Positions 7,492-16,274 are shown, counted from the stretch's first letter. The stretch is 54,956 nucleotides of DNA from JAPHTQ01 sp050302275 (GCA_050302275.1 JBNLAT010000016.1:1-54956), one strand, 5' to 3'. Program-made: numbers and translations. Notes: generated by a model from the letters alone, not told the origin.

Positions 7492-8916
7492 TTAATCAAG
7501 GCTCCATGGAGATTTTGGCGAAGTACCGATATTGATTACGCCAATCTGGTTTCCCATTCTTGTCTGCACCGCAGGAGAGATCATACCTTTTGAGAAGAGC
7601 AAGATGTCCAGCGAACCACCAAAGAAGAAATTACCGAACTTCGTCTTCCCTTTCTGCACACGGCCTCCGATCTTAAAACAGTTAACATGGTCGGTCTGCT
7701 TACTGTCACAGGTATTCAGCACAACCGAACCAACAGAGTCCAGTCCGACAGGAATCGATGCCACATAGCCTTTAAGTTTCTTCGGCGTATGTCCCGGCAG
7801 ATTGTCATATTCGACCTCGACAACAATTACGCCACGCTGGAAGGCCTGAAACTGACTGTAATCGGTCCCAGGACGTCCCACATTACCATCAAGTGGCACC
7901 CAGTTCGGAAAGTCTGGATAACCAAATGTACTCGGTGTGCCTGGCGTACCATTCTTAACCACCTCAGCATGGATCACCTTGCCACTAACAGGCGCATGAA
8001 AATGGTGGTAGGTATTCGGCATTAGTACACAGGTCAGGCCACTTCCACCGACAAATTTTTTCTTAATGGCTTCAGGCACAGTACCCAGCATATCGTTGAC
8101 AGATATCGGAATATTCTTTACATCCAACACCGTATCTAATTGAAGCGGATTATCGATATACTTCCGATCATAGATGCCATCTCGCTTCACCACCTGTACC
8201 AATGGATTCATGATACAGTCGGTCGGAGCAACAACAACATAATCTCGCTCAGGCATGGTGACTGGCCTGCTGGGGTAGTTTCCGTTTTTGTCACTTTTGA
8301 GGTTACGGGCAAAGAACTCATTCCAGCTTTTATAGTCTTTAGCCTTAGTTTTTTTGTAGTCACCAATCTCAATACGGGGATCGTTAACCCACTGCGGCAC
8401 ACGCCCCGTCGATTCCCTGCTATTCATATAGTCAAGATACTCGTCATTCCATTTGGAAAGAAAAGTAGGGCCTGTCTGTAGTTTCCCTGAGGTTGACGAA
8501 GGATCGCGCCCCTGAACAAAATCCTGACCAGCGGAATTTTTGTAATATAACCAGGCAAAATAGAGAATTGGATCAAGGGCATTATCTTCATCCCCCTCAA
8601 TTTCTGGCAACGCCGTACACCATTTTTCGAACATTGATCGCATCATGGCATACAAACCCTGCCCATCTTTTGCCGCCTTCCATGGATTCCTATTTGAACC
8701 GCCATAGGAGTAACCCGCAGGAAGATCCTCTAATCCGGCATACACCTTTGCAAAGGCATTTCGAGTAACAGAGTCTTGAGTATATTGACTCTTCAGGTAC
8801 TCCAGTGAACCGGCGCATGGTGACCCCATTGCCGCAGCCATTCCTGGAAAGAGAAAAATTGAGAAGAGAAACAACCTACAGATCAAGAATCGAGCAGAAA
8901 CATCCCTGACATACAT
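7492..8916 (-). CDS. Exported phosphatidylserine decarboxylase-like (pyruvoyl-type) protein
   Basis: A 474-residue protein with an N-terminal signal sequence (hydrophobic residues about 11-29, possible cleavage after GMAAA) and an excellent AAGGAGA ribosome-binding site. The PSD fold signature begins with SWNEFFARNLK (198-208), an RP pair (217-218) and VVVAPTDC (Asp233). It continues with YHHFHAPVSG (His307 aligning with the catalytic histidine) and ends with FGGSLD, where Gly434-Ser435 fits the self-cleavage site that makes the pyruvoyl group. The Asp-His-Ser triad thus looks complete. Ordinary bacterial PSD is about 290-320 residues and faces the cytoplasm; this one is longer, with an extra region of about 170 residues, and exported. 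The long N-terminal part recalls PSD relatives such as the tryptophan decarboxylase PsiD. Substrate unknown. It is monocistronic and AT-richer than its neighbours. Confidence 0.82.
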   Translation of the reverse strand: MYVRDVSARFLICRLFLFSIFLFPGMAAAMGSPCAGSLEYLKSQYTQDSVTRNAFAKVYAGLEDLPAGYSYGGSNRNPWKAAKDGQGLYAMMRSMFEKWCTALPEIEGDEDNALDPILYFAWLYYKNSAGQDFVQGRDPSSTSGKLQTGPTFLSKWNDEYLDYMNSRESTGRVPQWVNDPRIEIGDYKKTKAKDYKSWNEFFARNLKSDKNGNYPSRPVTMPERDYVVVAPTDCIMNPLVQVVKRDGIYDRKYIDNPLQLDTVLDVKNIPISVNDMLGTVPEAIKKKFVGGSGLTCVLMPNTYHHFHAPVSGKVIHAEVVKNGTPGTPSTFGYPDFPNWVPLDGNVGRPGTDYSQFQAFQRGVIVVEVEYDNLPGHTPKKLKGYVASIPVGLDSVGSVVLNTCDSKQTDHVNCFKIGGRVQKGKTKFGNFFFGGSLDILLFSKGMISPAVQTRMGNQIGVINIGTSPKSPWSLD

Positions 8917-9059
8917 ACGTATGATCTCCTTATCAGCTAACTGTTGATGACTTACGCGTGATAGTTACGACCAGTAGTATGTAGTTGAACTTGTAACGTT
9001 GAGCAAGCTATCGCCTGATATAGAAACATTATTCACAAACACATGAGCGTGTAGCGCCT

Positions 9060-9458
9060 TTAGAGAACAGGACTCAGTACATCCGAGTCAACATAGTGAA
9101 TATGCAACTTCTCGTCACTTCCAGCCACCGTAGCGAACAATGCACTTGCCTGCTCCTCCAAGCTCTTATCGTCACAATATGGCACAACTAATCTGAAGCG
9201 GTTATAGCCGTGCGAATCACGGTCCTGCTTGCCATTTATGACCAGTTTATCCATACATTGGATAGCAATATCAGCAGAGGCATAAGGAAGAATATAGATC
9301 AGCAAAGTATCGCCAATGACAATACGTGTTGCCTTCAACGCATTGCAATCAAGATCAATATTTGAAACTTCAATCTTGTTAAAGACTTCATCGGGACAAC
9401 CACAGCCAAGTACATTGCGTACAAATGCTGTTATTTTCTCGTCACGCTGATGACTCAT
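9060..9458 (-). CDS. Unknown protein with an N-terminal CGCP motif, paired with a GGDEF gene
   Basis: A 132-residue soluble protein with no signal peptide. Its N-terminal part contains LGCGCPDEVF (residues 17-26), the first of two cysteine clusters; a lone Cys follows near residue 38, with others near 68 and 94. The remainder looks like an alternating alpha/beta domain. The ATG lies 2 bases after the stop of the diguanylate cyclase gene, so the two are almost certainly co-transcribed. The Cys-Gly-Cys-Pro motif could bind a metal or be redox active, but I do not recognise the family and assign no function. Confidence 0.65.
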   Translation of the reverse strand: MSHQRDEKITAFVRNVLGCGCPDEVFNKIEVSNIDLDCNALKATRIVIGDTLLIYILPYASADIAIQCMDKLVINGKQDRDSHGYNRFRLVVPYCDDKSLEEQASALFATVAGSDEKLHIHYVDSDVLSPVL

Positions 9459-9460
9459 TG

Positions 9461-10444
9461 TCAGACGGCAACCTGATTCCGCCCATTCTCCTTGGCGGAA
9501 TAGAGTTTCACATCACACGACTTCAACCAGTCCGACACATCCATATCCTGGTGAAGACGGCTGACGCCGACACTGAGGGTAATCTTCCGGTCAACAATGA
9601 GCAAGCTATGCTCCACTTCATGACGCAGCTTTTCTGCCACCCTGGCGCCATGATGCTCGTCGGTATTGTGCGCAAGCAACAGAAACTCATCCCCCCCCAC
9701 GCGGAAAACCATATCACTGCTACGCGCGCGGGCCTTGATCAATTCACCCAGTGTTTCCAGAATTCTGTCACCGATATCGTGACCATGGGTATCGTTAATC
9801 TCCTTGAAACCATCGATGTCGAAACTAAGCAGGGTCATCGGTACCCCGGAGCGTTGGCTTTGCGCCATCGCGTGATGCAGGGCATCGTTCAACAGGGTAC
9901 GATTATAGAGTCCCGTCAGGGTATCGGTGACTGCCTGCCCATGCAGCAAGCGGTAGAGCACACTAATGACACGCATGGAGATGTAGGCAAATAGACTGAC
10001 GCCTAACAGTACAGCGGTAAAACGAAACGCGAGGGCGGGTTCCAGAACATACCAGGCCGAAGGAATAATCGCCGCCAGACTCAGCAGGTTGAAATACCAG
10101 GCACGCTTTTCCGGCAGCACAAAATAGTAGGCCACCACCAGCAGAAACGGCCAATAACTTCCGGGCTCGCCAAGTTCAATAAAGGCATAGGCAACAGTGA
10201 AACCACCGATGGGCGCCACCAGCCAGGTATTGACCCAGAGACTGTATTTCCCCTGGCTGCCGTACCAGACATTGATTCCGCAGACCAGGATAATCAGTGT
10301 GGAGGCGACTGTGATGATGTACCGCCCTTCGAAGAAGTCATGGATCGCAAACGGTGCCAGAACGAAGATCATGATCAGCGAGCATCCAAGCGTCGACTTG
10401 ATCAAAAAATCTGGAATGGTTGTGTCAGTGTTGTGTATTTTCAT
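9461..10444 (-). CDS. Membrane-bound GGDEF protein (diguanylate cyclase)
   Basis: A 327-residue protein from the ATG at 10444; a TTG at 10477 would add 11 residues but lacks a better ribosome-binding site. The N-terminal half has about five to six membrane segments (residues about 19-165). The C-terminal domain has an intact GGDEF active site (residues 250-254) and an inhibitory RxxD site (RSSD, 241-244) five residues upstream, so it should make cyclic di-GMP from two GTP under product inhibition. There is no EAL domain and no recognisable periplasmic sensor. It is followed after 2 bases by the CGCP-motif gene, which may be its partner or modulator. Confidence 0.92.
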   Translation of the reverse strand: MKIHNTDTTIPDFLIKSTLGCSLIMIFVLAPFAIHDFFEGRYIITVASTLIILVCGINVWYGSQGKYSLWVNTWLVAPIGGFTVAYAFIELGEPGSYWPFLLVVAYYFVLPEKRAWYFNLLSLAAIIPSAWYVLEPALAFRFTAVLLGVSLFAYISMRVISVLYRLLHGQAVTDTLTGLYNRTLLNDALHHAMAQSQRSGVPMTLLSFDIDGFKEINDTHGHDIGDRILETLGELIKARARSSDMVFRVGGDEFLLLAHNTDEHHGARVAEKLRHEVEHSLLIVDRKITLSVGVSRLHQDMDVSDWLKSCDVKLYSAKENGRNQVAV

Positions 10445-10637
10445 TATTGGCGTTTTCCTTGCCCTATTTATAATCAACTTCAGTCTTTACATTCTGTCGA
10501 CTACTACTCAGTGGTCTAAATTTCCGCTACTTCTCAAGCCCAGTCATGGTCCCACTCAGTTATATGGTCCAGGTCAAGAATCAACGGACAGCATCTGTTT
10601 TCACCATCCAATAGTAAAGTTAAATGTCATAACGTGA

Positions 10638-10691
10638 TTAGAGTAGCATTGTTCATCCCATCATAAACGCGGAATTAACAATCTACTCTAA
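10638..10691 (-). repeat. Long near-perfect hairpin at the end of pepN
   Basis: Arms 10638-10653 and 10677-10691 are complementary over 15 bases with a single one-base bulge, separated by a 23-base loop. The right arm includes the pepN stop codon. Neither strand shows a T-run after the stem, so it is not a standard intrinsic terminator. It could protect the 3' end of the pepN transcript or slow polymerase. Confidence 0.6.
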
Positions 10692-13321
10692 CCCAGACTC
10701 TTACTTACCACCTCATACACATCTTTGGAACACCCTCCATCCAGTATCCGCTGCAGCTGCGAGCGAATCATCTCCTGGCGCGATTTGTCGTAACGCCGCC
10801 ACTGGGTCAGCGGGGTGAGCATTCGCGAAGTGACCTGCGGATTGAGTTTGTCGAGTTCGATAATGAAGTCGGTAAGGAAGCGATAACCCGCGCCGTCGGC
10901 ACGATGGAAGGCGACCGGGTTGCGCATACCGAAGGTGCCGTAAAGGGCACGTACACGATTGGGGTTCTTGATGTTGAAATCTTTGTGCTGCGCCAATTGT
11001 TTGACCGCGTCGAAGGTTTCCGCCAGCGGCGCACCGGCCTGAATGGCGAACCACTTATCCAGCACCAGGTTGTCGCTTTTCCATTTGGCGTAGAAATCAT
11101 CCAGCGCTGCCGCGGCACTTGCGTGACCGTTGGCTACCAATGCACCGAGAGCGGCGAGGCTGTCGGTCATGTTGTCGCTGTTGCGATACTGCGCGTTGCA
11201 GGTAACTGCGGCCGTTTCGTCGTCGAGCAGCATTAGGTAACTGAGGCAGCGGTTTTTCAGGCGACGGCGGCCCATGGCGGCAGGGTCGATACTGTAGGCG
11301 ACCTTGCCGTCGCAGGCAGTGTAGGTTTGTTGCAGTGCTGTCTGGTGTTCCTTTGCCAGCGCTTTACGCAGTGACAGATGCACTTCATGCAGCAGCAGTG
11401 GATCGACTTCGTCGATGAACCCTGCAACGTAGTTTTCATCCGGCAGGGTGATCGCTTCGGCGACCAATGCCTGATCCAGTTGTTTGTCCGCCAGAGTACG
11501 ACCAATGGCGGCGGAGAGGCCGCTATGCGACGCAGGCGCACTGCCCTCTTTTGCCGCGTTGTAGTGATTGAGTAGTACACGTAGCGCCAGTTGCTGGCCC
11601 GCTTCCCAGCGATTGAACGAGTCGTTGTCGTGGCCCATAAGGAAGGCCAGCTCTTCGTCGCTATATTCCATCTGCAATTTGATCGGTGCAGAGAAGCCGC
11701 GCAGCAGTGATGGCACACTGCCCTGCGGTACATCTTCAAAGGTGAAGGATTGCTCCGCGTTTTCCAGCAGCAGGATACGCTCTTCGCCTGTCGCTGCTTT
11801 TTCTCCCATCAGGCGCAACGGCAATGGTTTGCCGTGTTCATCAAGCAGTGCGGTTTTCAGCGGGATCGGCAGCGGCTGTTTGCTCTCCTGTCCCGGTGTT
11901 GGCGGGGTGTGTTGTTTGAACTGCAGGGTAAGACGTTTATCACCGGCATGGTATTCGCGTTTCACCGTCACCTGCGGCGTACCTGCCTGACGATACCAGT
12001 TGAGGAACGAGGTGAGGTCGTAGCCGTTGGCATCGGCCATCGCCTGGACGAAGTCTTCACAGGTCACCGCCTGACCGTCGTGGCGCTCGAAATAGAGATC
12101 GCTGCCTCTGCGGAAGCCTTCTGCACCGAGAAGGGTATGTAACATGCGGATCAGCTCTGCACCCTTTTCGTAAACGGTGAGTGTGTAGAAGTTGTTGATC
12201 TCCACATAGGAGTCGGGACGCACCGGATGGGCCATCGGCCCGGCGTCTTCGGTAAACTGGTGACTGCGCAGCATGGTAACGTCGTCGATGCGCTGGATTG
12301 CAGCGGAGTTCATGTCGGCACTGAACTGCTGATCGCGGAAGACGGTAAAGCCCTCTTTCAGGCTGAGCTGGAACCAGTCGCGGCAGGTGACGCGGTTACC
12401 CGACCAGTTGTGGAAATATTCGTGGCCGATCACCCCTTCGATGCCGTAGAAATCGATATCGGTAGCGGTTTCCTGTTTGGCCAGCACGTAGCGCGAGTTG
12501 AAGATGTTGAGGCCCTTGTTCTCCATCGCGCCCATGTTGAAGTCGTCCACCGCGACGATCATGAAGATGTCGAGATCGTATTCGCGACCAAAGACCTGTT
12601 CGTCCCAGGCCATCGATTTTTTCAGCGAGGTCATGGCGTGGGCGGTTTTGTCTTCGTTGCCGTGCTGCACGTAGATCTGCAAAGTCACATCACGACCGCT
12701 CATGGTGGTGAAGCGATCTTCGATGCAGGCGAGATCGCCAGCCACCAGAGCGAAGAGATAACACGGTTTACGGTGTGGGTCGTTCCAGGTGACGAAGTGT
12801 TTGCCACCGTCCAGTTCACCGCGCTCAACCGGGTTACCGTTGGAGAGCAGCACCGGGTATTTGGCCTTGTCGGCGATGACGGTGGTGGTAAAGACCGTCA
12901 TCACATCGGGACGATCCGGGTAATAGGTGATCTTGCGAAAACCCTCCGCCTCGCACTGGGTGCAGAAGTTACCACCAGAAGTGTAGAGACCTTCCAGCGC
13001 GGTGTTGGCGGAAGGGTTAATGCGGGTGACGATCTCCAGTTCAAACGCTGTGGGCGGATTGTGCAGGGTGAGTGATTCTTCGCCAATGGTGTATTCACTT
13101 TCCGCCACCTCCTTGCCGTCAATACGCAGCGCCAGCAGCTCCAGATCCTGTCCATCGAGATGCAGTGGCGCGGCATCGCCTGCGGCATGCATTCGCATCA
13201 TCGCCGTCACCTCGGTGGCCGACTCGTCGAGATCGAAACGCAGTTCCAGCGATTCGATGTTATAGGCGGGCGCGGTGTAGTCCTTGAGGTAGATGGTTTG
13301 CGGGGCGGTTTCTTTCGTCAT
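10688..13321 (-). CDS. pepN: Aminopeptidase N (M1 family)
   Basis: An 877-residue cytoplasmic zinc metallopeptidase (E. coli PepN is 870) that removes N-terminal residues from peptides. It shows the exopeptidase motif GAMENKGLN (about residue 260) and the zinc site HEYFHNW with a downstream Glu in LKEGFTVFRD (HEXXH-X18-E, about residues 298-322). The C-terminal half is the long helical repeat domain of the PepN subfamily. The start lies 10 bases after the stop of cobS, so it is probably the last gene of the cobUTCS transcript. No functional tie to cobalamin is known, so I read this as transcriptional convenience. Confidence 0.97.
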   Translation of the reverse strand: MTKETAPQTIYLKDYTAPAYNIESLELRFDLDESATEVTAMMRMHAAGDAAPLHLDGQDLELLALRIDGKEVAESEYTIGEESLTLHNPPTAFELEIVTRINPSANTALEGLYTSGGNFCTQCEAEGFRKITYYPDRPDVMTVFTTTVIADKAKYPVLLSNGNPVERGELDGGKHFVTWNDPHRKPCYLFALVAGDLACIEDRFTTMSGRDVTLQIYVQHGNEDKTAHAMTSLKKSMAWDEQVFGREYDLDIFMIVAVDDFNMGAMENKGLNIFNSRYVLAKQETATDIDFYGIEGVIGHEYFHNWSGNRVTCRDWFQLSLKEGFTVFRDQQFSADMNSAAIQRIDDVTMLRSHQFTEDAGPMAHPVRPDSYVEINNFYTLTVYEKGAELIRMLHTLLGAEGFRRGSDLYFERHDGQAVTCEDFVQAMADANGYDLTSFLNWYRQAGTPQVTVKREYHAGDKRLTLQFKQHTPPTPGQESKQPLPIPLKTALLDEHGKPLPLRLMGEKAATGEERILLLENAEQSFTFEDVPQGSVPSLLRGFSAPIKLQMEYSDEELAFLMGHDNDSFNRWEAGQQLALRVLLNHYNAAKEGSAPASHSGLSAAIGRTLADKQLDQALVAEAITLPDENYVAGFIDEVDPLLLHEVHLSLRKALAKEHQTALQQTYTACDGKVAYSIDPAAMGRRRLKNRCLSYLMLLDDETAAVTCNAQYRNSDNMTDSLAALGALVANGHASAAAALDDFYAKWKSDNLVLDKWFAIQAGAPLAETFDAVKQLAQHKDFNIKNPNRVRALYGTFGMRNPVAFHRADGAGYRFLTDFIIELDKLNPQVTSRMLTPLTQWRRYDKSRQEMIRSQLQRILDGGCSKDVYEVVSKSLG

Positions 13322-13331
13322 AAATCACTCG

Positions 13332-14054
13332 TTATAGGTTTAAAGCCATCGCGATTAATGCGATGCATTCCAGTATCTCCAGCATGGCACCGGCAGTATC
13401 GCCGGTAAAGCCACCCAGTCTTTTAATAAGGGCGCGACGCAGCAACCACCAGAGCAACGCGGTGATCAGTAACAACAGCGCACCGTGCCATTGCCAGGCA
13501 AACAGCGCCGCCGCCGTCACCAGCAAGGCACCGATAATCACCGCCACCCGCGGACTATGCTGGGCCAATGCCTCGCCGATGCCGCCGGGGCGAACGTAGC
13601 GGGTGGTGACGAAGAGCAGTGCGACACCGCTGCGGGCCAGCACAGGGATCAGCAGCAACGCTACCGGCGGCAGGGTAACGAGAGCGGCAAATTTGAGCAG
13701 CAACACCACCACGATGGCGCTGACGCCCATCGGCCCGCTGGCCGGGTCTTTCATGATCTCCAGGGTGCGTTCGCGATCGCCCATGCCACCGACCCAGGCG
13801 TCGGCGGTGTCGGCCAGGCCGTCGAGATGCAGCGCACCGCTGAGGCCAACCCACAGGGCCAGCAGGATCGCGCCGACCAGCAGCGGGGATTGCCCCTGTA
13901 ACAGCCACGCCGCGCCGTAGAGGATGGCGCCGAGCAGCAGACCGACAACCGGATACCAGGCGAGGGAGCGGCCGACCTGCTGCGCTTCGATGTCGTGCAG
14001 CACCGGCGTAGGTAGACGGGTGAGGAATTGCAGTGCCAGCCAGAAAGAGCGCAT
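13332..14054 (-). CDS. cobS: Adenosylcobinamide-GDP ribazoletransferase (cobalamin synthase)
   Basis: A 240-residue integral membrane enzyme that joins adenosylcobinamide-GDP to alpha-ribazole (phosphate), the final assembly step of cobalamin. I use the ATG at 14054 (MRSFWLALQFLTRLP, a typical CobS N-terminus); a longer frame to 14108 overlaps cobC. The conserved HLDGLADTADAW block (about residues 80-91) supplies the metal-binding acidic residues, and the GSMG-like region appears as ASGPMGVSA. Several hydrophobic segments follow. It is third from last in cobU-cobT-cobC-cobS-pepN, starting 4 bases after the cobC stop. Confidence 0.95.
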   Translation of the reverse strand: MRSFWLALQFLTRLPTPVLHDIEAQQVGRSLAWYPVVGLLLGAILYGAAWLLQGQSPLLVGAILLALWVGLSGALHLDGLADTADAWVGGMGDRERTLEIMKDPASGPMGVSAIVVVLLLKFAALVTLPPVALLLIPVLARSGVALLFVTTRYVRPGGIGEALAQHSPRVAVIIGALLVTAAALFAWQWHGALLLLITALLWWLLRRALIKRLGGFTGDTAGAMLEILECIALIAMALNL

Positions 14055-14058
14055 CGTG

Positions 14059-14664
14059 TTACGCCCCCGGGAAAACCAGTTGCGGCCACTGTTCGCCATG
14101 GCGGCCACTGTCGATGCGAATGCGCACGATGGAGGCGTTACGCGGATCGAAACGGTAGAAACTCTCCAGCGGCAGGTCGAGCACGTGCAGCAGCAGGATA
14201 CGCATCATCCCTGCGTGACCGACCAGCAACAGGTGTTTGCCTGCGTGGCGATCCAGCATGTCGAGCCAGGTAGTAATCACTCGCTGCTGAAAATCGGGCA
14301 ACGGTTCGCCGCCGGGCGGGGTGTTGCGCACCGGGTCATTCCAGAAGGCGGTAATGGCGGCGTTGTCTTTCATCAGTAGCTCTTCGGCACTCTTCCCTTC
14401 CCACTCGCCGAAACCGACCTCACGAAAGCCGGGATTTAGTTCAACATCAAGATCGAGCTCCGCGCCCAGCTCATGGGCAAAATCGGCGCAGCGACGCAGA
14501 TCGGAGCTGACGATCTGCTGCCACTCATTGCGCCCCGCCACCGCATCGCGCATCTGTTGCCAGCCCTTTTCGCTCAACGGGTCGTCGAGCTGGCCGCGGT
14601 ATTTGGAACCGCCAACCGGTTCGCCGTGGCGCAGGATATCGATGATGGTGGTTTTTTCTTCCAT
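14059..14664 (-). CDS. cobC: Alpha-ribazole phosphatase, histidine phosphatase family
   Basis: A 201-residue protein from the ATG at 14664, chosen because the phosphohistidine motif LRHGEP then falls at residues 11-16 as the family requires; the longer frame upstream overlaps cobT and reads as low-complexity sequence. A second catalytic His is in LLVGHAGMMR (about 150), and the acid residue sits in REVGFGEWEGK. It removes phosphate from alpha-ribazole-5'-phosphate or adenosylcobalamin-5'-phosphate. The position 8 bases after cobT and just before cobS supports CobC over a general phosphoglycerate mutase. Confidence 0.92.
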   Translation of the reverse strand: MEEKTTIIDILRHGEPVGGSKYRGQLDDPLSEKGWQQMRDAVAGRNEWQQIVSSDLRRCADFAHELGAELDLDVELNPGFREVGFGEWEGKSAEELLMKDNAAITAFWNDPVRNTPPGGEPLPDFQQRVITTWLDMLDRHAGKHLLLVGHAGMMRILLLHVLDLPLESFYRFDPRNASIVRIRIDSGRHGEQWPQLVFPGA

Positions 14665-14672
14665 TGGCGCAA

Positions 14673-15725
14673 TCAGTTCCCTTCGGCTACACCCGCTTCC
14701 GCAAAGGTAGCCATGTTGTTGTGCAGGGCACAGGCAAGACGCAGCAGCGGCACACAGGTGGCAGCGCCGCTGCCTTCGCCGAGACGCATACCGAGATCGA
14801 TCAACGGCTGTTTGCCGATGGCCGTAACCATGGCGGCGTGGCCCGGTTCGGCAGAGGCGTGGGAGAGGAACAGCCACGGTTCAATAGCCGGGTTGATACG
14901 CAGTGCAGCGAGCGCGGCGGAGGTGGCGATGAAACCGTCCACCAGCACGGCGATGCCGCGTTGCGCTGCAGCGATGTAGGCGCCGCTGAGCGCCGCGATC
15001 TCGAAACCACCGACGAGACGCAACACTTCCAGCGGCCCACTGAGATCGCCGTCGTGCAGCATCAATGCCTTACCGATGACCTCTGCCTTGCGCGAAACCC
15101 CTTGAGCATCGAGACCGGTGCCGGGACCAGCCAGTTCCGCTGGGGATTTGTGTAGCAGTGCAGCGGCAATGGCGGTGGCGGCGCTGGTGTTGGCGATCCC
15201 CATTTCGCCGCCGATGAAGAGCTCGCAGCCTTCGGCGGCGGCACGTTCCACTGCATCGCGACCCGCAGCCAGCGCCTGATGCAACTCCTCATCTGTCATC
15301 GCCGGGCCTTTGCAGAAATTGGCGGTGCCGGGAGCGACACGGCAATCGACCACACCGGGCAAACCTCCACTGGCGGAGAGCGCACCGACATTGGCCACCT
15401 CCAGTCGCGCACCGATCTCATTGGCCAGCACGCTGATCGCCGCGCCACCGTGGGCGAAGTTGGCGATCATCGCTGCGGTGACTTCCTGGGGAAAGGCAGA
15501 GACCCCCTCCGCCGCCACGCCGTGGTCGGCAGCGAAGACGGTGATCGCGACATGCTCCAGTTGCGGCTTTTCGCGCCGTTGCAATCCGGCCAGGGTCACC
15601 GCCAGGGTTTCCAGTCGTCCGAGGGAGCCACGAGGTTTGGTCAGTTGCTCCTGCCGTGCAGTGGCGGCATCGAGGGTAGATTGGTCGGCGGCGGGGACTG
15701 CCGCCTGGAACCAGGATAAGGACAT
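14673..15725 (-). CDS. cobT: Nicotinate-nucleotide--dimethylbenzimidazole phosphoribosyltransferase
   Basis: A 350-residue enzyme (family about 350) that activates the lower-ligand base to alpha-ribazole-5'-phosphate from nicotinate mononucleotide. Visible family blocks are TKPRGSLGRLE near residue 30, FAADHGV near 70, a GGEMGIANT block near 178 and the catalytic Glu in SHASAEPGH (about residue 293). The ATG at 15725 directly abuts the cobU stop, indicating translational coupling. No bluB or bza lower-ligand genes are visible in this window. Confidence 0.97.
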   Translation of the reverse strand: MSLSWFQAAVPAADQSTLDAATARQEQLTKPRGSLGRLETLAVTLAGLQRREKPQLEHVAITVFAADHGVAAEGVSAFPQEVTAAMIANFAHGGAAISVLANEIGARLEVANVGALSASGGLPGVVDCRVAPGTANFCKGPAMTDEELHQALAAGRDAVERAAAEGCELFIGGEMGIANTSAATAIAAALLHKSPAELAGPGTGLDAQGVSRKAEVIGKALMLHDGDLSGPLEVLRLVGGFEIAALSGAYIAAAQRGIAVLVDGFIATSAALAALRINPAIEPWLFLSHASAEPGHAAMVTAIGKQPLIDLGMRLGEGSGAATCVPLLRLACALHNNMATFAEAGVAEGN

Positions 15726-16238
15726 CTATTGCTCTCCTTTGAGGGTCATGGGTAGTCCGGCGGTGACGAAGGTGACCCGCTCGCAGCGGGCAGCTACCGC
15801 CTGGTGTAAACGACCGCTTTCATCGCAAAATCGGCGGCTGAGTTCGCCCAGTGGCACGATACCGAGACCGACCTCATTACTGACCAGGATGATCTCGCCC
15901 GGCAATTGCGGCAACAGTTCGAGGAACTCTCTGCGATAACGCTCGAATGTCGAGTCATCGGCCAACAGGTTGTTGAGCCAGAGGGTGAGGCAATCGACCA
16001 GCAGACAGCGATCCGGCGCGGCGTGCTGCTTGAGTACGGCGGCCAACTCCAATGGCTCCTCCACCAGTTGCCAATGATCAGGACGCTGCTGTTGATGGTG
16101 CTCGATACGTGCGGCCATCTCCTCGTCCAGCGCCTGGGCGGTGGCAATGTAGGTGATGGTGAGGCCGCTGGCGGCGGCACGCTGTTCGGCCAGGGCACTC
16201 TTGCCGGAGCGGGCACCGCCGAGGATCAATTCACGCAT
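15726..16238 (-). CDS. cobU: Adenosylcobinamide kinase / cobinamide-phosphate guanylyltransferase
   Basis: A 170-residue bifunctional enzyme that phosphorylates adenosylcobinamide and then transfers GMP to it. The P-loop GGARSGKS is at residues 7-14, followed by the ATAQALDEEM block (about 33-42) and the DCLTLWLNNLL strand-helix (about 103-113). The EVGLGIVP segment (about 134-141) is also typical. It is first in the cobU-cobT-cobC-cobS-pepN run. Only about 36 bases separate its start from the terminator of the upstream ampE, so its promoter must be inside or just before that terminator, or it relies on read-through. Confidence 0.96.
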   Translation of the reverse strand: MRELILGGARSGKSALAEQRAAASGLTITYIATAQALDEEMAARIEHHQQQRPDHWQLVEEPLELAAVLKQHAAPDRCLLVDCLTLWLNNLLADDSTFERYRREFLELLPQLPGEIILVSNEVGLGIVPLGELSRRFCDESGRLHQAVAARCERVTFVTAGLPMTLKGEQ

Positions 16239-16274
16239 GGGTTATTCGTCAGCTGTGAAAAGAGGCCATGATAG

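Noticed and set aside
12227..13075. 282-codon plus-strand frame inside pepN
   Set aside because: Antisense to the catalytic region of pepN; Val- and His-rich without domain features.
14665..14877. N-terminal extension of cobC
   Set aside because: It lies inside cobT and reads as Arg- and Cys-rich sequence; the phosphatase motif requires the start at 14664.
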